Notes under the pieces: model-generated
Told to the model about the DNA's origin: nothing
Databases searched by the model: none
Seen by the model: the letters and a program-made list of their open reading frames with translations, nothing else
Position numbers and translations under genes: made by a program
Part shown: in pieces, positions 8,948 through 20,749 of the stretch
How the letters are laid out: each line of letters begins with the position of its first letter
How positions within the stretch are numbered: position 1 is the stretch's first letter
From: Beverwykella pulmonaria
Taxonomy: Eukaryota > Ascomycota > Dothideomycetes > Pleosporales > Melanommataceae
DNA: 64,000 nt
Assembly: GCA_001599595.1 (NCBI GenBank)
Contig: BCHH01000004.1
Coordinates: 2,626,882 to 2,690,881, forward strand
Direction: 5' to 3'

Positions 8948-11810
8948 ATGCAAACAAAATCGAACTTCAAGCGGGCGGTGCCGCCCTCCGCCCCGCCGTC
9001 CGTCATTGCCTCTTTGCGGTCCACCCAGCTTATGGAGAGCTCGAAGGCTATCCTACCTGCAGGTATGGCCGCTTGCATCAGTGTTCTGGAGGAATTACTA
9101 ACTCTCATAGAACTCATCGCTACAATCCTCGATTACCTGCCTATTTCCGACATGTTCAGTTTTGCCCGGACCTCGAAACGAATGCAGGAAATGGTCTACG
9201 ACGACACGCGATGGATACAGAGACTGAAGAGCATGGGATGCTGGAACGAGGTGGAAGCACGGCAAAGATTTGAAGAGGCAATGCGGAGAAAACTCGAAAG
9301 CCAGCGAGCCAAAGAGGCAGAAGCGATTTCGAGGACCGGTGTAGGGTTGAACGGCGTTAATGGAACAGCCAAGGGAGGTTACGAGGAGCAGAAGTTCAGC
9401 GTGACACTGTTCGATGCCGGGCTGGAAGAGGATATGCAGCGGCAGTCACTGGAACGGAAAGTTAGACCAAGGGCTACAACGCTGGATAAAGGGTTCGACG
9501 ATATGACTCTGTCGCCTGTGGGAGCCACGGCACCCTCACGAACGCCCGCTCAGGACCCTGACGCCGCCTTAAAGGTCTTGTCAAGAGTCCGATCCATCCG
9601 AGGAATGGCAAGACAAGAGTATGGACGGATATATGGCGCTCTCTCGCCATACTACTTTGATCTTGCGAGATCGAGGAGCCACACAGACCCAATCCTCTTT
9701 CGAACCTACCGAGACCCCGAACAACAGGCCCAAATGTTGTCGCAATTAAAAACTTTCGCAAAGAGCGATTTCGCGCAAGGATGGAACGAACGTGAGGAAA
9801 AGTTGGATACGATGATGGGCATCTTCGAGAACGCCGTGCTTCGAGAATTCGAGCAAGGAAACGAGTCAAAAGACTTCGATGGCCGCATGAAGAGATATGC
9901 CCACGTCCTAGTGACCTTGAATGGTGGTGCTGCTGGGGTTGACTCCTTCATTCACAACCACAAATTGATGCTAGAGAAGGAGAAGTTGGGCAATCCTACA
10001 GACTGCTTACGAGTTGCTGGACCCAGCCATATCTCCCTGAAACCTTCCCACAACTTCTTCGAGGGCCTTGCCATTGCCTTGAACCAAGAAGCGGCGGTTA
10101 TCGACCGTGTCTTCCCAACGACGATCGACGTGCTGCAGCCCTTTCTCGAGCGCGTCGGGGAAGACGTTATCTCAGAATACATCACTACATTGTTCGACGA
10201 AGCACACGAGGTTGGGATTGATGTGTATTTGAAGGCGGTCGCAGGTGTTTTCGAGCAAGCCCTTCAGCTCGCTATGTCTCTCAAGCCCACGAAAGGTTCA
10301 AATGCCAACTTTGAAGATGAGGCGTTCCGAATCATATCCCGTTGTTTTGAACCGCACATCGACCTGTACTTGCAAGAGGAGCTAGACTTCTTCAAAAAGC
10401 AATCGGCTGCCGAGGTAGAAGCGTGGGAGAAGCGCTTGTCAGAAGAGGAACAAACGACGGAAACTTTCTTCATGTCGAACGTCAACCGACAAGCCGCGAA
10501 GCGGGACTTTTTGACTTCCTTCAAAAAGGTAGTGATGATGCCTGTTAATGTCCTTCCCACGTTTGGAGGCGCCAGCTCAAGTAAGCCGACAACAGCCGTC
10601 TCTGGCGTGAATGCTGGAACTCTCGAGACCAATTCTAGGTCGAGCACGCCCATACCTGGTGAGCGTCCAGCTTCTCCGCGCCCAGAAGCCCCAACTTCCG
10701 AACTGGCCGCCAAAGCCGCCATTATGAACTCGCGTTTGGAGGGTATTCGATCTCTATTCAGTATTGAGGTGGCTTTGAACCTGAGTCACATGGCCAAAGC
10801 AAGCTTGGAGCGAGCTGCACGATTCGTGAGGCTTGGTGGCCAGTCTGGTGAAGAGGCAAAGGAGCAATGTGAAAACATATTTATGAGCCTTCTGCAGATT
10901 CTGGGTGGACGTCATATGAAACCAGGGTTTGACAAGGCTGTCAACCACTTGTCGGCATACAAACCACGGGAGGTAGCCGACCACAGCAAAGAAGGAGTGG
11001 CGCCGCTTGTGGCATTTCTCGAATTGGTCAATGTTGGAGATCTGATTCAGCAGATGGTAGATGTGTTTTACATCCAGGAACTAGTTGCCGCCAATCTTAC
11101 CGACCGAGACGACTTTGTGAGCCAGGCGCTGAAGGAAAAGAAACGATTTGAGCAGATGCTGGATGAGCGAGTTGCTGCAGGGCTGAACAAGGGCATCGAC
11201 GTGCTGATGGACGAGGTGGAATATCTTTGCGGTACCACGCAGACACCAACAGACTTCAATCCCATTGCAGGGCCCACCGGATTAGTCGAGATGTCGGACA
11301 TTGGGCCCAGCCACACAGCACTGAAGGTAATTGACATTGTGTCATCTCACACCAGCATGCTAGTTGGTAGCACGGACAAGAATGTGCTGGACGTCTTCAA
11401 CCAGGAAGTCGGGTTGCGCCTGTTCACTGCATTATGCAAACACCTGAAGCGACAAAGGATCAGCGTGGACGGCGCAATCAAGCTCATCAGGTACTTTTTA
11501 TCTTTCTACTGTAGAGGGTGATTCCGCTGACATGGGCAGCGACATGAACGCCTACAACACGTACATAGCCTCGCTTCGCAACAAGTCACTAACGCAGTAT
11601 TTCGCGGCTTTGCGGGAGCTCTCGCAAATCTACCTGATTGACCCAAATCATGCCAAGGAGATCGCAACCATCATTGCTGACTCAGATCGATATCATGGGA
11701 TTTTTAGGGCTGAAGAAGTGTACGAGTTTGCGGAGCGTAGGGCTGATTGGTACCAGATCAAGCCGCAGGTGGAGCGGCAGATGTATGGGGTCGGGTGTTT
11801 GGTGATGTGA
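8948..11810 (+). CDS. rcy1: Recyclin-1: F-box protein with Sec10-like domain
   Basis: This is a 921-residue protein of endocytic recycling and exocyst-linked trafficking. Exons are 8948-9062, 9111-11490 and 11540-11810. The first intron (48 nt) has a perfect TACTAAC branch point; it is a multiple of three without a stop, so the frame reads through it. Removing it gives the canonical F-box ILPAELIATILDYLPI near residues 36-51. The rest matches the long helical Sec10-like region of Rcy1/Pof6. The last exon carries the conserved end LTQYFAALRELSQIYLI to QMYGVGCLVM. The start at 8948 (MQTKSNFKR) is the first in-frame ATG before the F-box; the ATG at 9032 (MESSKAILPAE) is a shorter alternative. 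Confidence 0.93.
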
Positions 11811-12407
11811 CTATTGCGGCAGCCAGCCCAGTCCGGTAGCAAATTACTTAAATTATCTATATTATTTTCTGCAGGGAGCCAAGAGCAAGTGTGAACTGCT
11901 CATGTGGGAGGTGGCGGCGCGCCATGCAAGCAGTTCCCCAGCCTCCTCTTCTGCGGGAGCCGGATCGGAGGTGTATGTTCTGCAGCCAATCAGCACCCAG
12001 GCTCATCAAGCCGAGCGACTGACCTCTGGACTTCACCACACTTCCTGCACCCTTCAAGCCCGCGATACAGCAGACCCAGCTCGCTCATTTTGACTCTACT
12101 TCCTCCTCCTACAGCTCGCCGCTACCATAGAGTCTACAGACTCCCTCTCAAGCAGTCCCTTTGACCTGTTGCGGAGATACGAGCGGCTAACCCCCACTAC
12201 CGCACCAGCTCCACCGTTTTCGAGACCGTCTAGTAGTCCCGGCCGACTTGCTTCATTGTCTCTCGCGATCTGCGACCACCACGCGTTTGCGATTGACAAG
12301 TGAGACACTCACGCACCCACAAATATCCGCCGCTCTGACATTGTTTTCAGGACGCCTGTCTGAACGTTTAGATCGTCTGTCCTTCACTCGCAGTGGAGCT
12401 ACCCATC
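11811..12407. other. Intergenic, no gene seen
   Basis: This is the rcy1 3' flank and the promoter and 5' UTR of the SWIB gene, with a pyrimidine-rich leader before 12408. Confidence 0.4.
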
Positions 12408-13699
12408 ATGGCCTGTACGTCCTCCCATTTGATCACCCGAACCTCTCTGCGCTATTCTGACCAATTATTTTTCCAGCTCTCCCGCCCGATGTAGAGGCAT
12501 CGTACACCCTCATCATTGACAACATCCTCGCGGCGAGCGATCTGAACACCATCTCCGCTAAGCGCATACGGAAGGGCCTTCAAGAAGAGCTGGGCTATGA
12601 TATCTCAGGCCAGAAGGTGCGTCGCGCTATGCCTGAGCGCTCTGTGCTATTCATACTAATATTGGAGACCAGGAAGCGGTGACGAACCTCATCATGAAAC
12701 GCTTTGACAAGTTCAACGCCGACCCAGAAGCTACCGAAGCTATCCCGAGCGTCGAAGCGCCCATCACCAACGGCACCAAAGCGATCACCACCGCCGACAC
12801 CTCCCGGAACGGCAGCGAATCCGTGTCCAAGAAGCGCACGCCCGACGACGAGTCCGCGCTCTCGGAGCTGGAGCAGCCACCCCCCAAAAAGAAGCAGAAG
12901 AAGAAGAGCAAGACGGTCGAGGATGAGGATGCAGCTTTCGCTGCCAAACTGCAAGCTGAGGAGAATCTGAGGTCGCGGGCAAGGTCTACACGCGGTGGGA
13001 ACACGAAGAAACGCGCACCGCTTCAGAAGAAGAAGGAGAAAAAGAAGAAGAAGAGCGCGAATAAGGTCAAAGACGAGGATGATAGCGATATTGGATCGGG
13101 GAGCGGGGACGAGAAGAAGTCGCCCAAACGGACAGGAGGTTTCCACGTAGGTTCCCCAAAATATTATGTCCAAAGAGACACAGAAATTGACAACCTTGCA
13201 GAAGCCCATGAGTCTGTCACCAGCACTATCGGAGCTTTTGGGCGAGACTAGTGTATGTTTCCCTGCTATCCTTGCCTCGATCAAGCTCTCATTTAAGCTT
13301 CACATCCCATGTTCCCGCCTTCCAGTGAACATTTCGAGGGACAAGCGCACTCTCCTGGTTAGATGGAAAATTTATCAACTTGGGCCTACCACGTCCTATT
13401 GCATCTACGAGCAGGGCTTGTGCGCCGTGTCCCTGAAATGTTCGCTCGAAGTTGACAGCCCTAACTATCCATCTCCCACCAAATCATGAGTACATGCTAA
13501 CGAGTAGTAGCTTTCGCGGCCACAAACCGTCAAGAAAATCTGGGAATACGTCAAGGAGCGGGACTTACAAGATCCAGAAGATAAGCGTCAAATCCGGTGT
13601 GACGATGCCCTACGGGCCGTATTCAAGTCGGACCGCGTGCACATGTTCACTATGAACAAGATTCTCAGCCAGAACCTTTATGCCATGGACGAGGAGTAG
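12408..13699 (+). CDS. DEK_C and SWIB/MDM2 domain protein (Uaf30/Spp27-like)
   Basis: This is a 286-residue nuclear protein. Exons are 12408-12414, 12477-12616, 12673-13146, 13202-13252 and 13511-13699; every junction keeps frame. Exon 1 is only seven bases (ATGGCCT). The N-terminus, LPPDVEASYTLIIDNIL to EAVTNLIMKRF, is a DEK_C domain. A Lys-rich basic middle follows, with the nuclear-localisation-like block KKKEKKKKKS. Exons 4-5 encode the SWIB fold: KPMSLSPALSELLGETSLSR, then VKKIWEYVKERDLQDP and MFTMNKILSQNLY. This layout matches Uaf30 of the RNA polymerase I upstream activation factor and its paralogue Tri1. Which of the two it represents cannot be told. Confidence 0.93.
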
Positions 13700-14843
13700 G
13701 TCAGCTTGAAACACCACGCGCTCAGTAGAGCAGCACGGAGCTCCGGACTGTGTACTCTGGATTCCTGTTCGCGTACCAATCGATATATACTCAGCCAGAT
13801 TTCACGGCCTCTGCTTAGAACCGCACTTCATCAGACAGCACACATCGTTAGCATTGGCTTTATTCCCTTTCTCGTTCATCATCATCAATTCTTAACAGCA
13901 TGGCGATACACGGAGTTTCTCTTTTCTGGCGATATTTGGGTTACTCTTCTGCGTCGTAGGACACATTGTCTATTACGGCTGGCGCTCAAGGCATTTTTCC
14001 TGGAGCGGCATCATTTTGATTGCACTGCGTAATCGTAGTGAGCTTTTTCCTTATTCATTGCGGGTCGAAATGTTTGGCGCGTAGGCTCGGTGACGACGGG
14101 ATAAGGAGGAGGAAGAATCGCCCCGGTTGCTGCTGGTGGAGATTTAGGTTGGTGTTGCCGGCGGTAGCGGTGAGATTGGTGGCTTTGTACAATGTACGCG
14201 TACTATAGCTGAATGAAAATCAAACAAATGGACTAAATAAGCACCCTGCAGAAGTCGAAAATGTGCTTGTATCTCTCCAAGACCATGCTGCAATCAGCAG
14301 GGCAGCATAGTTTGATCAGAAGACAAGATAAGATGATGAAAAATCTGTTCGAATTTGCACTATCCTCTTACAGTATCTCTTTCGAGGGAACTATTCGTCA
14401 ACAGAGCTCTAAAAAGGAACTCTGCTAACGCCTATTCGCGCGATGAGAATTTGGAAATCTTGGTTGCTGTATGCCTAAGATGATGTGTCAAGGATTCATC
14501 GCGGATCTATATTGTGGTGTATAGGAGCATCACAGGTTGAAAACTGAAGTGTCGATATGTTGAATCGATCCTCACATCTCACGCCTATTCACCAGATCAG
14601 AAGGATTTCGATTCCGAACGCCAAGTTGTTCCCTGTTATTACATGTAGTGGTAGGCTAAATTAAGCATAAAAGTCTGTCTATTTGGTATAATAGCAGTCA
14701 CTCCGAAAGCGAATGGTGTCCGAGAGTGTGAGCAAGCCTGACCAGCCATGACTCCGATAGGTATTCCGTTACCCAATACCAAAACACCATCAGAGACCCG
14801 AAAGCATGCAACCTCCTCCCCTCCAACATCTCCCGTGAATCGT
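13700..14843. other. Intergenic, no gene seen
   Basis: About 1.1 kb lies between convergent genes. Only short open frames without recognisable content occur, so this is probably two 3' UTRs and spacer. Confidence 0.5.
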
Positions 14844-16288
14844 CTACAAGCCCTCAGGAAGCTGGAGCTGAAAACCCTCAAACTCATCATCGAGACCATC
14901 GCCACCCAATTGCCTGTTGAAATTGTTCATCCAGGCATCGACCTCCTCGTCATCTGGATCGTCCTGAAGAAGCAATAGCTGCATTTCGCGCTCAATGTCC
15001 TCAGCGGTCTGGAAAGGGTCATTTTCTTGAGAGGGGCCTACGAGTGTTGCGTTGGAGCTAGAGCGAGAGAATGCGCGCTTTGAGGCAGTAGAGGTAACAC
15101 TTGAGTTACGAATGTGGGTGGAGGAGGTGGCAGTGGGTTGATAAGTACTTGTGGAGTAGGGAGTGGGTTTTGTGAGGTTCGATAGTGGCTTGCGGGCGGA
15201 AGTACTAGTTGCTCGGCCTTGGGCATAGCCAATGGTGCTTTTAGATGCGGCTGTGGCTGCAGCGTGACGAGAAGCCGAGGGATCCATTAATGGCTTCGCT
15301 TGCTTCCTTGGGAGCAGGCTTACTGGAACTCGCGATTTGGTCATTGCAGTCGGTGCAGCATAGCTTGAATTCGGGGCTGGCGAGAGTGCGGCAGCTGCAG
15401 ACCTGGACTTCAGCGTAGAGGGACCAGCCACCTTCTTCTTGGGGGGAAGGCCTCCCTTAGGAGCAGCTTTCCTGGGTGGTTCGATTCCAAGACGCCTCCT
15501 TGCTTCGGCTTCATCCTTTGCCATTGTCTCTGCAAAGATCTTGTCAAATTCTTCGTCCCTCTTCTTCCTGTCCCTCGCAAGACCCTCCTCAAATTCACGC
15601 TCTTTACGAGTGCGGCCATCGTCCTCAATTGGGTTGATATACGCGGAGTAGATACCTCGGGTCATGTTCTTCCCTTCGAACATAGGGAACTTCCCACCGA
15701 AGGGCAAGTGCTCCGGCTCGTCCGGAAGCGGAACCTCCTTCGGAGGCATGTATTCGACGTCTGGCACATCATCTTCCTCCTCGGTTTGAAGCTCGGGCTG
15801 ATGAATTTTGACCTTTGGGCGGCGGAGACGTGGACTGATCTTCTGCGTCTTTGCAGATCCGGAGAGCGGTGCGGGTGTTTGGAAGGCTCTGGCTTTTGCA
15901 TTCGTGGTTTTCATGCCTAAGGGGGCGCGAGTGCGGGGACCTATTTATTTGGTGTTAGCATATCCTCTTGCCTTAACATACACAAAGGGAGCTTACCAGC
16001 AGGCGTAACGAAGGCATTGTCGTCCAGTTTCCCCCCCTTCTTCATAGTAATCAATAGATTTTCATTTGCTTTTCCGTCCATCTTCATGACAGACTTCCCA
16101 GCTTTGAAGACGGCATTTTCATCGTTCAGCGGGATCTTGAAGGGCGTTTTCGGGGCCTTGTTTCCCAGTGTTTTGGCGTTGAAGCCCTTGAGGCCGGTGT
16201 TGAGCAACTTTCCGGCAGCAGCAGCGTGCAGGCTGTGCGCCAGGTTCTCCTGATCGTTTGCGGCGAGGATATCCATGGCTGCTGTCAC
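14844..16288 (-). CDS. Conserved fungal protein, possibly securin
   Basis: This is a 462-residue protein. Exon 1 is 16288-15997 and exon 2 is 15940-14844, with a 56 nt intron (GTAAGC donor, GCTAACACC branch, AATAG acceptor). The N-terminus holds ANDQENLAH and NENL, which are KEN-like, then KAPKTPFKIPLNDEN. The splice joins into RTRAPLGMKTTNAKARAFQTPAP, which resembles the conserved block of Pezizomycotina securin-type proteins. A charged middle, a Ser/Ala-rich region and an acidic C-terminus (DDPDDEEVDAWMNNF) follow. Separase-inhibitor identity is only an inference from this layout; securins diverge strongly. An internal start, MDILAAND at 16276, is possible. The gene diverges from tropomyosin. 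Confidence 0.75.
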
Positions 16289-16600
16289 ATTGAGCGAGGT
16301 GTTGAGCGCGAGCGGTTGACGGCGACGAGGTCGACGATGCGTGTTTACGTCCGTTGCTAGGTCGATGGACGGAGGACGGAGCTTCGGCTCTTGCGCAGGC
16401 TTGGCGCTTACCCCTGTTCCCTTTAGTGGCCGTGCCCCATGCCCGCATTATCACCTGCAGACCTGACAACGGAGACGCCTCCTCAGACAAAACACCTCCT
16501 CCAGACCACAACACACTGCTCACCTGCAACCGCGCCTCCCTACACGACATCTGCTCTCTACGAACCCTACTACCCACCACAACCGCACGTGTCTGCAGCC

Positions 16601-17309
16601 ATGGAAGCAATCAGGAAGGTAAGATCCCAAACTACCCCACCATGGTCCTTTGTGCAGCACATCAAATCTGCCGGAGGGCTCACTCCGCATGAGAACGCTG
16701 GCCCTGGCTTCGGCCCATTTTGGCAGCCATTTCTGATATGAACATTAACCCCCAAGTGTAGAAGATGGACACGCTCCGCCTGGAGGCTGACGAAAGCGCC
16801 GCCAGAGCCGACGAACTCAAGACCACGGTGAAGAAGCTGGAGACGGAGACGACACAAAAGGAGCAGGAAATCACGTCTCTGACGCACAAGATCCAAGTCC
16901 TTGAGACCGATGTGGAAAAACTTGAAGCGTTAGTGAAGACCTACAAGGACGAGGCCGGCGCTGGCGCCCAGGCCGGCTCCCAAGTCGAGAGCATGCAGCG
17001 CAAGATCCAGGTGCTTGAGGAAGAGGCTGAGGAGTCTGACAGGACCATCCGCGAGCTCAACGAGAAGTAAGAGCCCCGTTGCTTCCATCCCTATGCCATA
17101 TATGTATCCCTATCATTGGCAAGACGACTGCTTACGCTCCTCACAGGCTCCGCCAAACCGACGTCAAATCCGGCCACTACGAACGCAAAGTCCAGGCCCT
17201 CGAGGCGTCCCGAGACCAGTGGGAAACCAAGTACGAGGATATGTCCAAGAAATACGAAGAAGCCAAGAAGGAGCTTGAAGCTTTCGCCGCGGAGATCGGT
17301 AACATCTGA
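16601..17309 (+). CDS. tpm1: Tropomyosin
   Basis: This is a 161-residue coiled-coil protein that binds along actin filaments and supports actin cables and cytokinesis. Exons are 16601-16618, 16762-17066 and 17147-17309. Exon 1 encodes only MEAIRK, and a 143 nt intron follows. Heptads run through the whole protein (MDTLRLEADESAARADELK to EAKKELEAFAAEIGNI). The length equals that of Cdc8 and yeast tropomyosins, and the MEAIRKKMDTLR start is typical. The gene is divergent from the securin-like gene, with about 310 bp between the starts. Confidence 0.95.
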
Positions 17310-17652
17310 TCACCTTGGTCGTCCTTTCTCTTTCGTGGTTGTTTACTGTGGTTAGGTGATTTCTGGCAGGGCATGGGACGAAACAGGGATTCTTGGTTTT
17401 TCTTCCTGTGACTGCTTAAGGTGGATGGGTGTGCGTTGCACACTCTAGATACAATTGGAGTGTGGCAATGCATTTTTGGTTGTTCGTCCCTTAGACTGAG
17501 TACTCCCTGCCTGGTGCGTGACGTGCCGCCGCCGTGTTCAAGGGGACCATGCAAATGCAATATTGCAATACCTTCCAATGTTCATAACCTGGGTATCTGT
17601 CCGTACATATATATGCCTCATGGCCTCCTCTATCTTCAGGCGAAATATCGAT
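17310..17652. other. Convergent 3' regions
   Basis: This is spacer between the ends of tropomyosin and rrp17; no gene seen. Confidence 0.4.
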
Positions 17653-18388
17653 TTACTTGCCTTTCCTCGCCTCCGCCGCTGCCCTATTCTTCGCGCCAAT
17701 CTTCATCCTCGCCGCTTTCCTATCCGCCGGACTCTCATACCTAAACTTCTTCTTCTTGACCGTCGGCCTCTTCGTCTTTGGTTTCTCAACCGTCCAAACC
17801 CTCTTCTTCTTCCTTTCCGCCTCCGCCTCCTCTTTCTTCTCCCCGCCCGCCTTTTCAAACCCCTCCTTCGATATGCCCACCGACTCGATGGTGACGGTTG
17901 TGTATTTTTCCTCGTCGATGTACTCCTCCTCGCGGTCGATTTCCTCGGGTACTACGGCGTCAGGAAAGCCTTCGAATTCCGATTCGGAGTCTTCACTCGC
18001 AGACCCAGCGTCGCTGAGCTCCCCGTTGGCGCGGCGGAGGAGCATGTTTACTTCGGAGACGTGACGCTCGAGGTCTTCTTTGCGCTGCTGTCTGATCTAT
18101 TCCCGTGATTTTGATCAGCACAATCCAATCCCCTTCACCTAACTCTCCACTTTGGATGGGTTCTCGTACCTCTCGTCTGAACTTCAATTTCTCCTCCTTC
18201 TCCTTCTTTGCGTTCTCCTCTTGTGCATGCTTCTTGCGCGCTTCCTTGCGCTTGTGGAAGCCCGTCAGGTATTCTTCACGTGCCGCTGGGTCGAAGGTTA
18301 TTTCCGCGAGGGCGGAGGAGCTGGTTTTTCGCTTTTTGGTGGGCGGGCCGAGGAGTTGAGGGCGCGGGCGAGGGCGAACATTGAACAT
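17653..18388 (-). CDS. rrp17: Ribosomal RNA-processing protein 17 (NOL12 family)
   Basis: This is a 220-residue nucleolar protein needed for 60S pre-rRNA 5' end processing. Exon 1 is 18388-18170 and exon 2 is 18096-17653, with a 73 nt intron in phase 0. The family core is clear: ITFDPAAREEYLTGFHKRKE, then a charged helix, then KFRREIRQQRKEDLERHV formed across the splice. An acidic middle is followed by a basic C-terminus with KKKKFRYESPADRKAARMKI, the conserved tail. The length is normal for fungal Rrp17. Confidence 0.93.
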
Positions 18389-18813
18389 AGTGGGGTAAGG
18401 AAGGATTTGGAGGGGTGGGAGCTTGACGCGTTCGGAGGTTGAGAAAAGTTCGAGATGCGGAGCGGAGGTCTGGAAATTTTGGCCGATGGATGGGGCTGGT
18501 GGGGTCGGGTGTGGCGTTGGGTTTTGGTTGCGCTAGAGAACGTCGGAATATTCATGGGTTCCGTGAACATGAACATTCAAAATTCGAGGTTGAATGGAAT
18601 GTAAAATATCAATATCAAATATCAAATTTGCAATGCGTGAAGGTTGTTAACGTTTAAAGCGAAGGACGAAATAATAACAGGGTAGCGTTTGGTTGGTATT
18701 GTTCCAATTGACAATATCTACAACTTAGAGAGAGCCATACTACGAAGGCTCCTTCGTACTCGCTGGGAATGCTGATGCATCGGCCATGTTAAAGTATCAT
18801 TCACAAACTCATT
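18389..18813. other. rrp17 promoter and cdc43 3' flank
   Basis: This is 425 bp with AT-rich stretches near 18600-18700; no gene seen. Confidence 0.4.
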
Positions 18814-20118
18814 CTAGCTGTTATTGCCAACAATCTCCTTCCTCCAAGGCAATGATTCTAGATGTTCTTTCGCACTGTTGCTCATACATAGCGCTGGATC
18901 AATATCCTTCAAGCCCGCTTCTCCAAAGACGGAGAGCACCGCTAGACCAAGATACGAATGATAGATGTCTGGAGGGTCCCCAGGAAGTTTGCCGAATCCA
19001 CCGACCATATGCTGTGTTCGGTCCAACAGCCATCGTCTTATGGGCTTGGTGTCGACGAGGTTCAGATGTCCTAGAAGCTTCAGTGGTGTAGAAACCCAAA
19101 ATGCGTAGCATGTATCTGCTATCTTGTTGCATCTGCCGTTCATGCCGACCCATTGCAGTTCAGCGTGTGACTTTGGTGCGGCCTGGAAAGATTGCTCGCC
19201 GGCCGTTGCAGGATAGCTCTTCAGCTTGACAAATGAGTGCGCATCCTGACATGCTGCTGCCGAGTCCGTTTCATCCCCGAGGGTATTCACATCGTCCTCG
19301 TGATCCAGCGTTAGCGTTTGCCGCGAGACCAACCAGTGCAGTGTCATAGGGAGGTTCGAGACGCCGCGTAGGCGACTGTCAGACGCTTGAGAAGCTGTTG
19401 GCGGCAACGGTAAGCGATCGACAAAATACAAAGCATTGATGGCGCAACAGGTGAATCCCGCATGCGCTTCGTAATATGGGTTTTCAGTAATACCACCGTC
19501 ATACGTCTCTGACTGTCGAACGCATTCAACGAAGCTGTCCACGTCTATGTCAGGTACGCCGTCGACTGGCCCTTCGGCATGGCCTCTGAGTATCCATCTG
19601 ATGCCGGTACTCATGTAGCCAAATCTTGAGTCATTGCCGCCCTCGACATGGCCGTTCTCTCCCACCGTCTCTCCGAAGCTCCCGTCGGGTCTTTGCACCT
19701 TGGTCAGCCAAAGAAGGATTGCCCTCCTGTTCACTCTTTCGAGATCATCCCCCAGGAGAACCAGGATGAGAAGCGCAAAATAGGTTCCTGCCATGTGGGA
19801 CGGATCCCATATTGCGTTGTCTGCATTCCTCAAGCTGCCAAAGTCGGTTCCTGGCGAGGGTCGGAAGCACCCGTCTGGGAGTTGGCAGTGGTAGACCCAC
19901 TCTATGTAGCCTTGGCGCTCTTCAGCTGACAGCGCTGCCTGCAAATCTCCGAGCAGATCAAGGGCAGAGAGAATGAAGAAAGCAAACGTCATGCGTTGGG
20001 AGTCATTGCCCGTGTAGTGATGGGGCAGGTATGTTTTCAGGCATCTCCGCCAGTAGTTGATGTGTTTGGCATAGTTGAGCGTGCTCTGGTCGCCGGCGAC
20101 TGAGAGCCCGGGGGCCAT
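18814..20118 (-). CDS. cdc43: Geranylgeranyltransferase type I beta subunit
   Basis: This is a 434-residue single-exon protein. With the alpha subunit it attaches geranylgeranyl to CaaL proteins such as Rho and Cdc42 GTPases. Prenyltransferase repeats are visible throughout, for example QLPDGCFRPSPGTDFG, VQRPDGSFGE and MVGGFGKLPGDPPDIYHSYL. The zinc ligands expected for the family are present: D335 and C337 in DTCYAFW and H387 in DIYHSY. The NGRCNK pattern before them and the KLPGDPPD loop fit type I rather than farnesyltransferase. An inserted low-complexity segment lies around residues 250-300. The neighbouring RhoGAP acts on likely substrates of this enzyme, which is probably coincidence. 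Confidence 0.93.
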   Translation of the reverse strand: MAPGLSVAGDQSTLNYAKHINYWRRCLKTYLPHHYTGNDSQRMTFAFFILSALDLLGDLQAALSAEERQGYIEWVYHCQLPDGCFRPSPGTDFGSLRNADNAIWDPSHMAGTYFALLILVLLGDDLERVNRRAILLWLTKVQRPDGSFGETVGENGHVEGGNDSRFGYMSTGIRWILRGHAEGPVDGVPDIDVDSFVECVRQSETYDGGITENPYYEAHAGFTCCAINALYFVDRLPLPPTASQASDSRLRGVSNLPMTLHWLVSRQTLTLDHEDDVNTLGDETDSAAACQDAHSFVKLKSYPATAGEQSFQAAPKSHAELQWVGMNGRCNKIADTCYAFWVSTPLKLLGHLNLVDTKPIRRWLLDRTQHMVGGFGKLPGDPPDIYHSYLGLAVLSVFGEAGLKDIDPALCMSNSAKEHLESLPWRKEIVGNNS

Positions 20119-20749
20119 TCCGTACTTTTGCCCGCGTGGCCGTGCCCTGCGTGTTGAGGAGCTGTCGGGTATTTATAGGTAAGACGCCAGCGGCATTACG
20201 GAAGCAAAGTGAGAAGAAGCCTAGGAACACAGAAGGGCGCTCGTCGCTGGCAAGCCCTGAAGCAGACCGGCGGCGCGAGGTGGGAGGGGGAAGGCCAGAG
20301 GTTGACCCGGGCGCGACTGGGTAACGGCGCCGGGCGCGAGCCAAGCATCGCTAGGCCAGCAGGGATGCGGTGACTTGTGGTTGTTCTTCAGCTGGCCGCA
20401 GTCTTGAAGGGAAAAAGGCTCTCCTGAACCCATCAGCACTTCTCCTATCCCGCCCTCGAACTCGGCCGGCACAGTCTGTCGCTTTCTGACCATCGCTCCT
20501 ACAACACACTGCCGCGCCTCGCCGCAATCACGCCCCCCCGACGTATCGCCCGAGTGACTGCCTGACCCGTTCAACAACCCGCATTATCGGGGCTGGACTC
20601 TCCGACCTGCTCCCCCAGACTTTCTCCACGTCTGCTACCACAACACGTCTTCCTGCCGCTGCCTGAACCTTCTCTGCCTGGCTCCAGATTTCCTTGTCTG
20701 CTTTTAGCGAGGCGTTTGCACGGATCATCAATACCTGGGCCATTTCGCA
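20119..20749. promoter_or_regulatory. Divergent promoter region cdc43 / rgd2
   Basis: This is 631 bp between two divergent starts. It is GC-rich on the cdc43 side and pyrimidine-rich before 20750. No single element was identified; open frames here are treated as chance. Confidence 0.4.
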
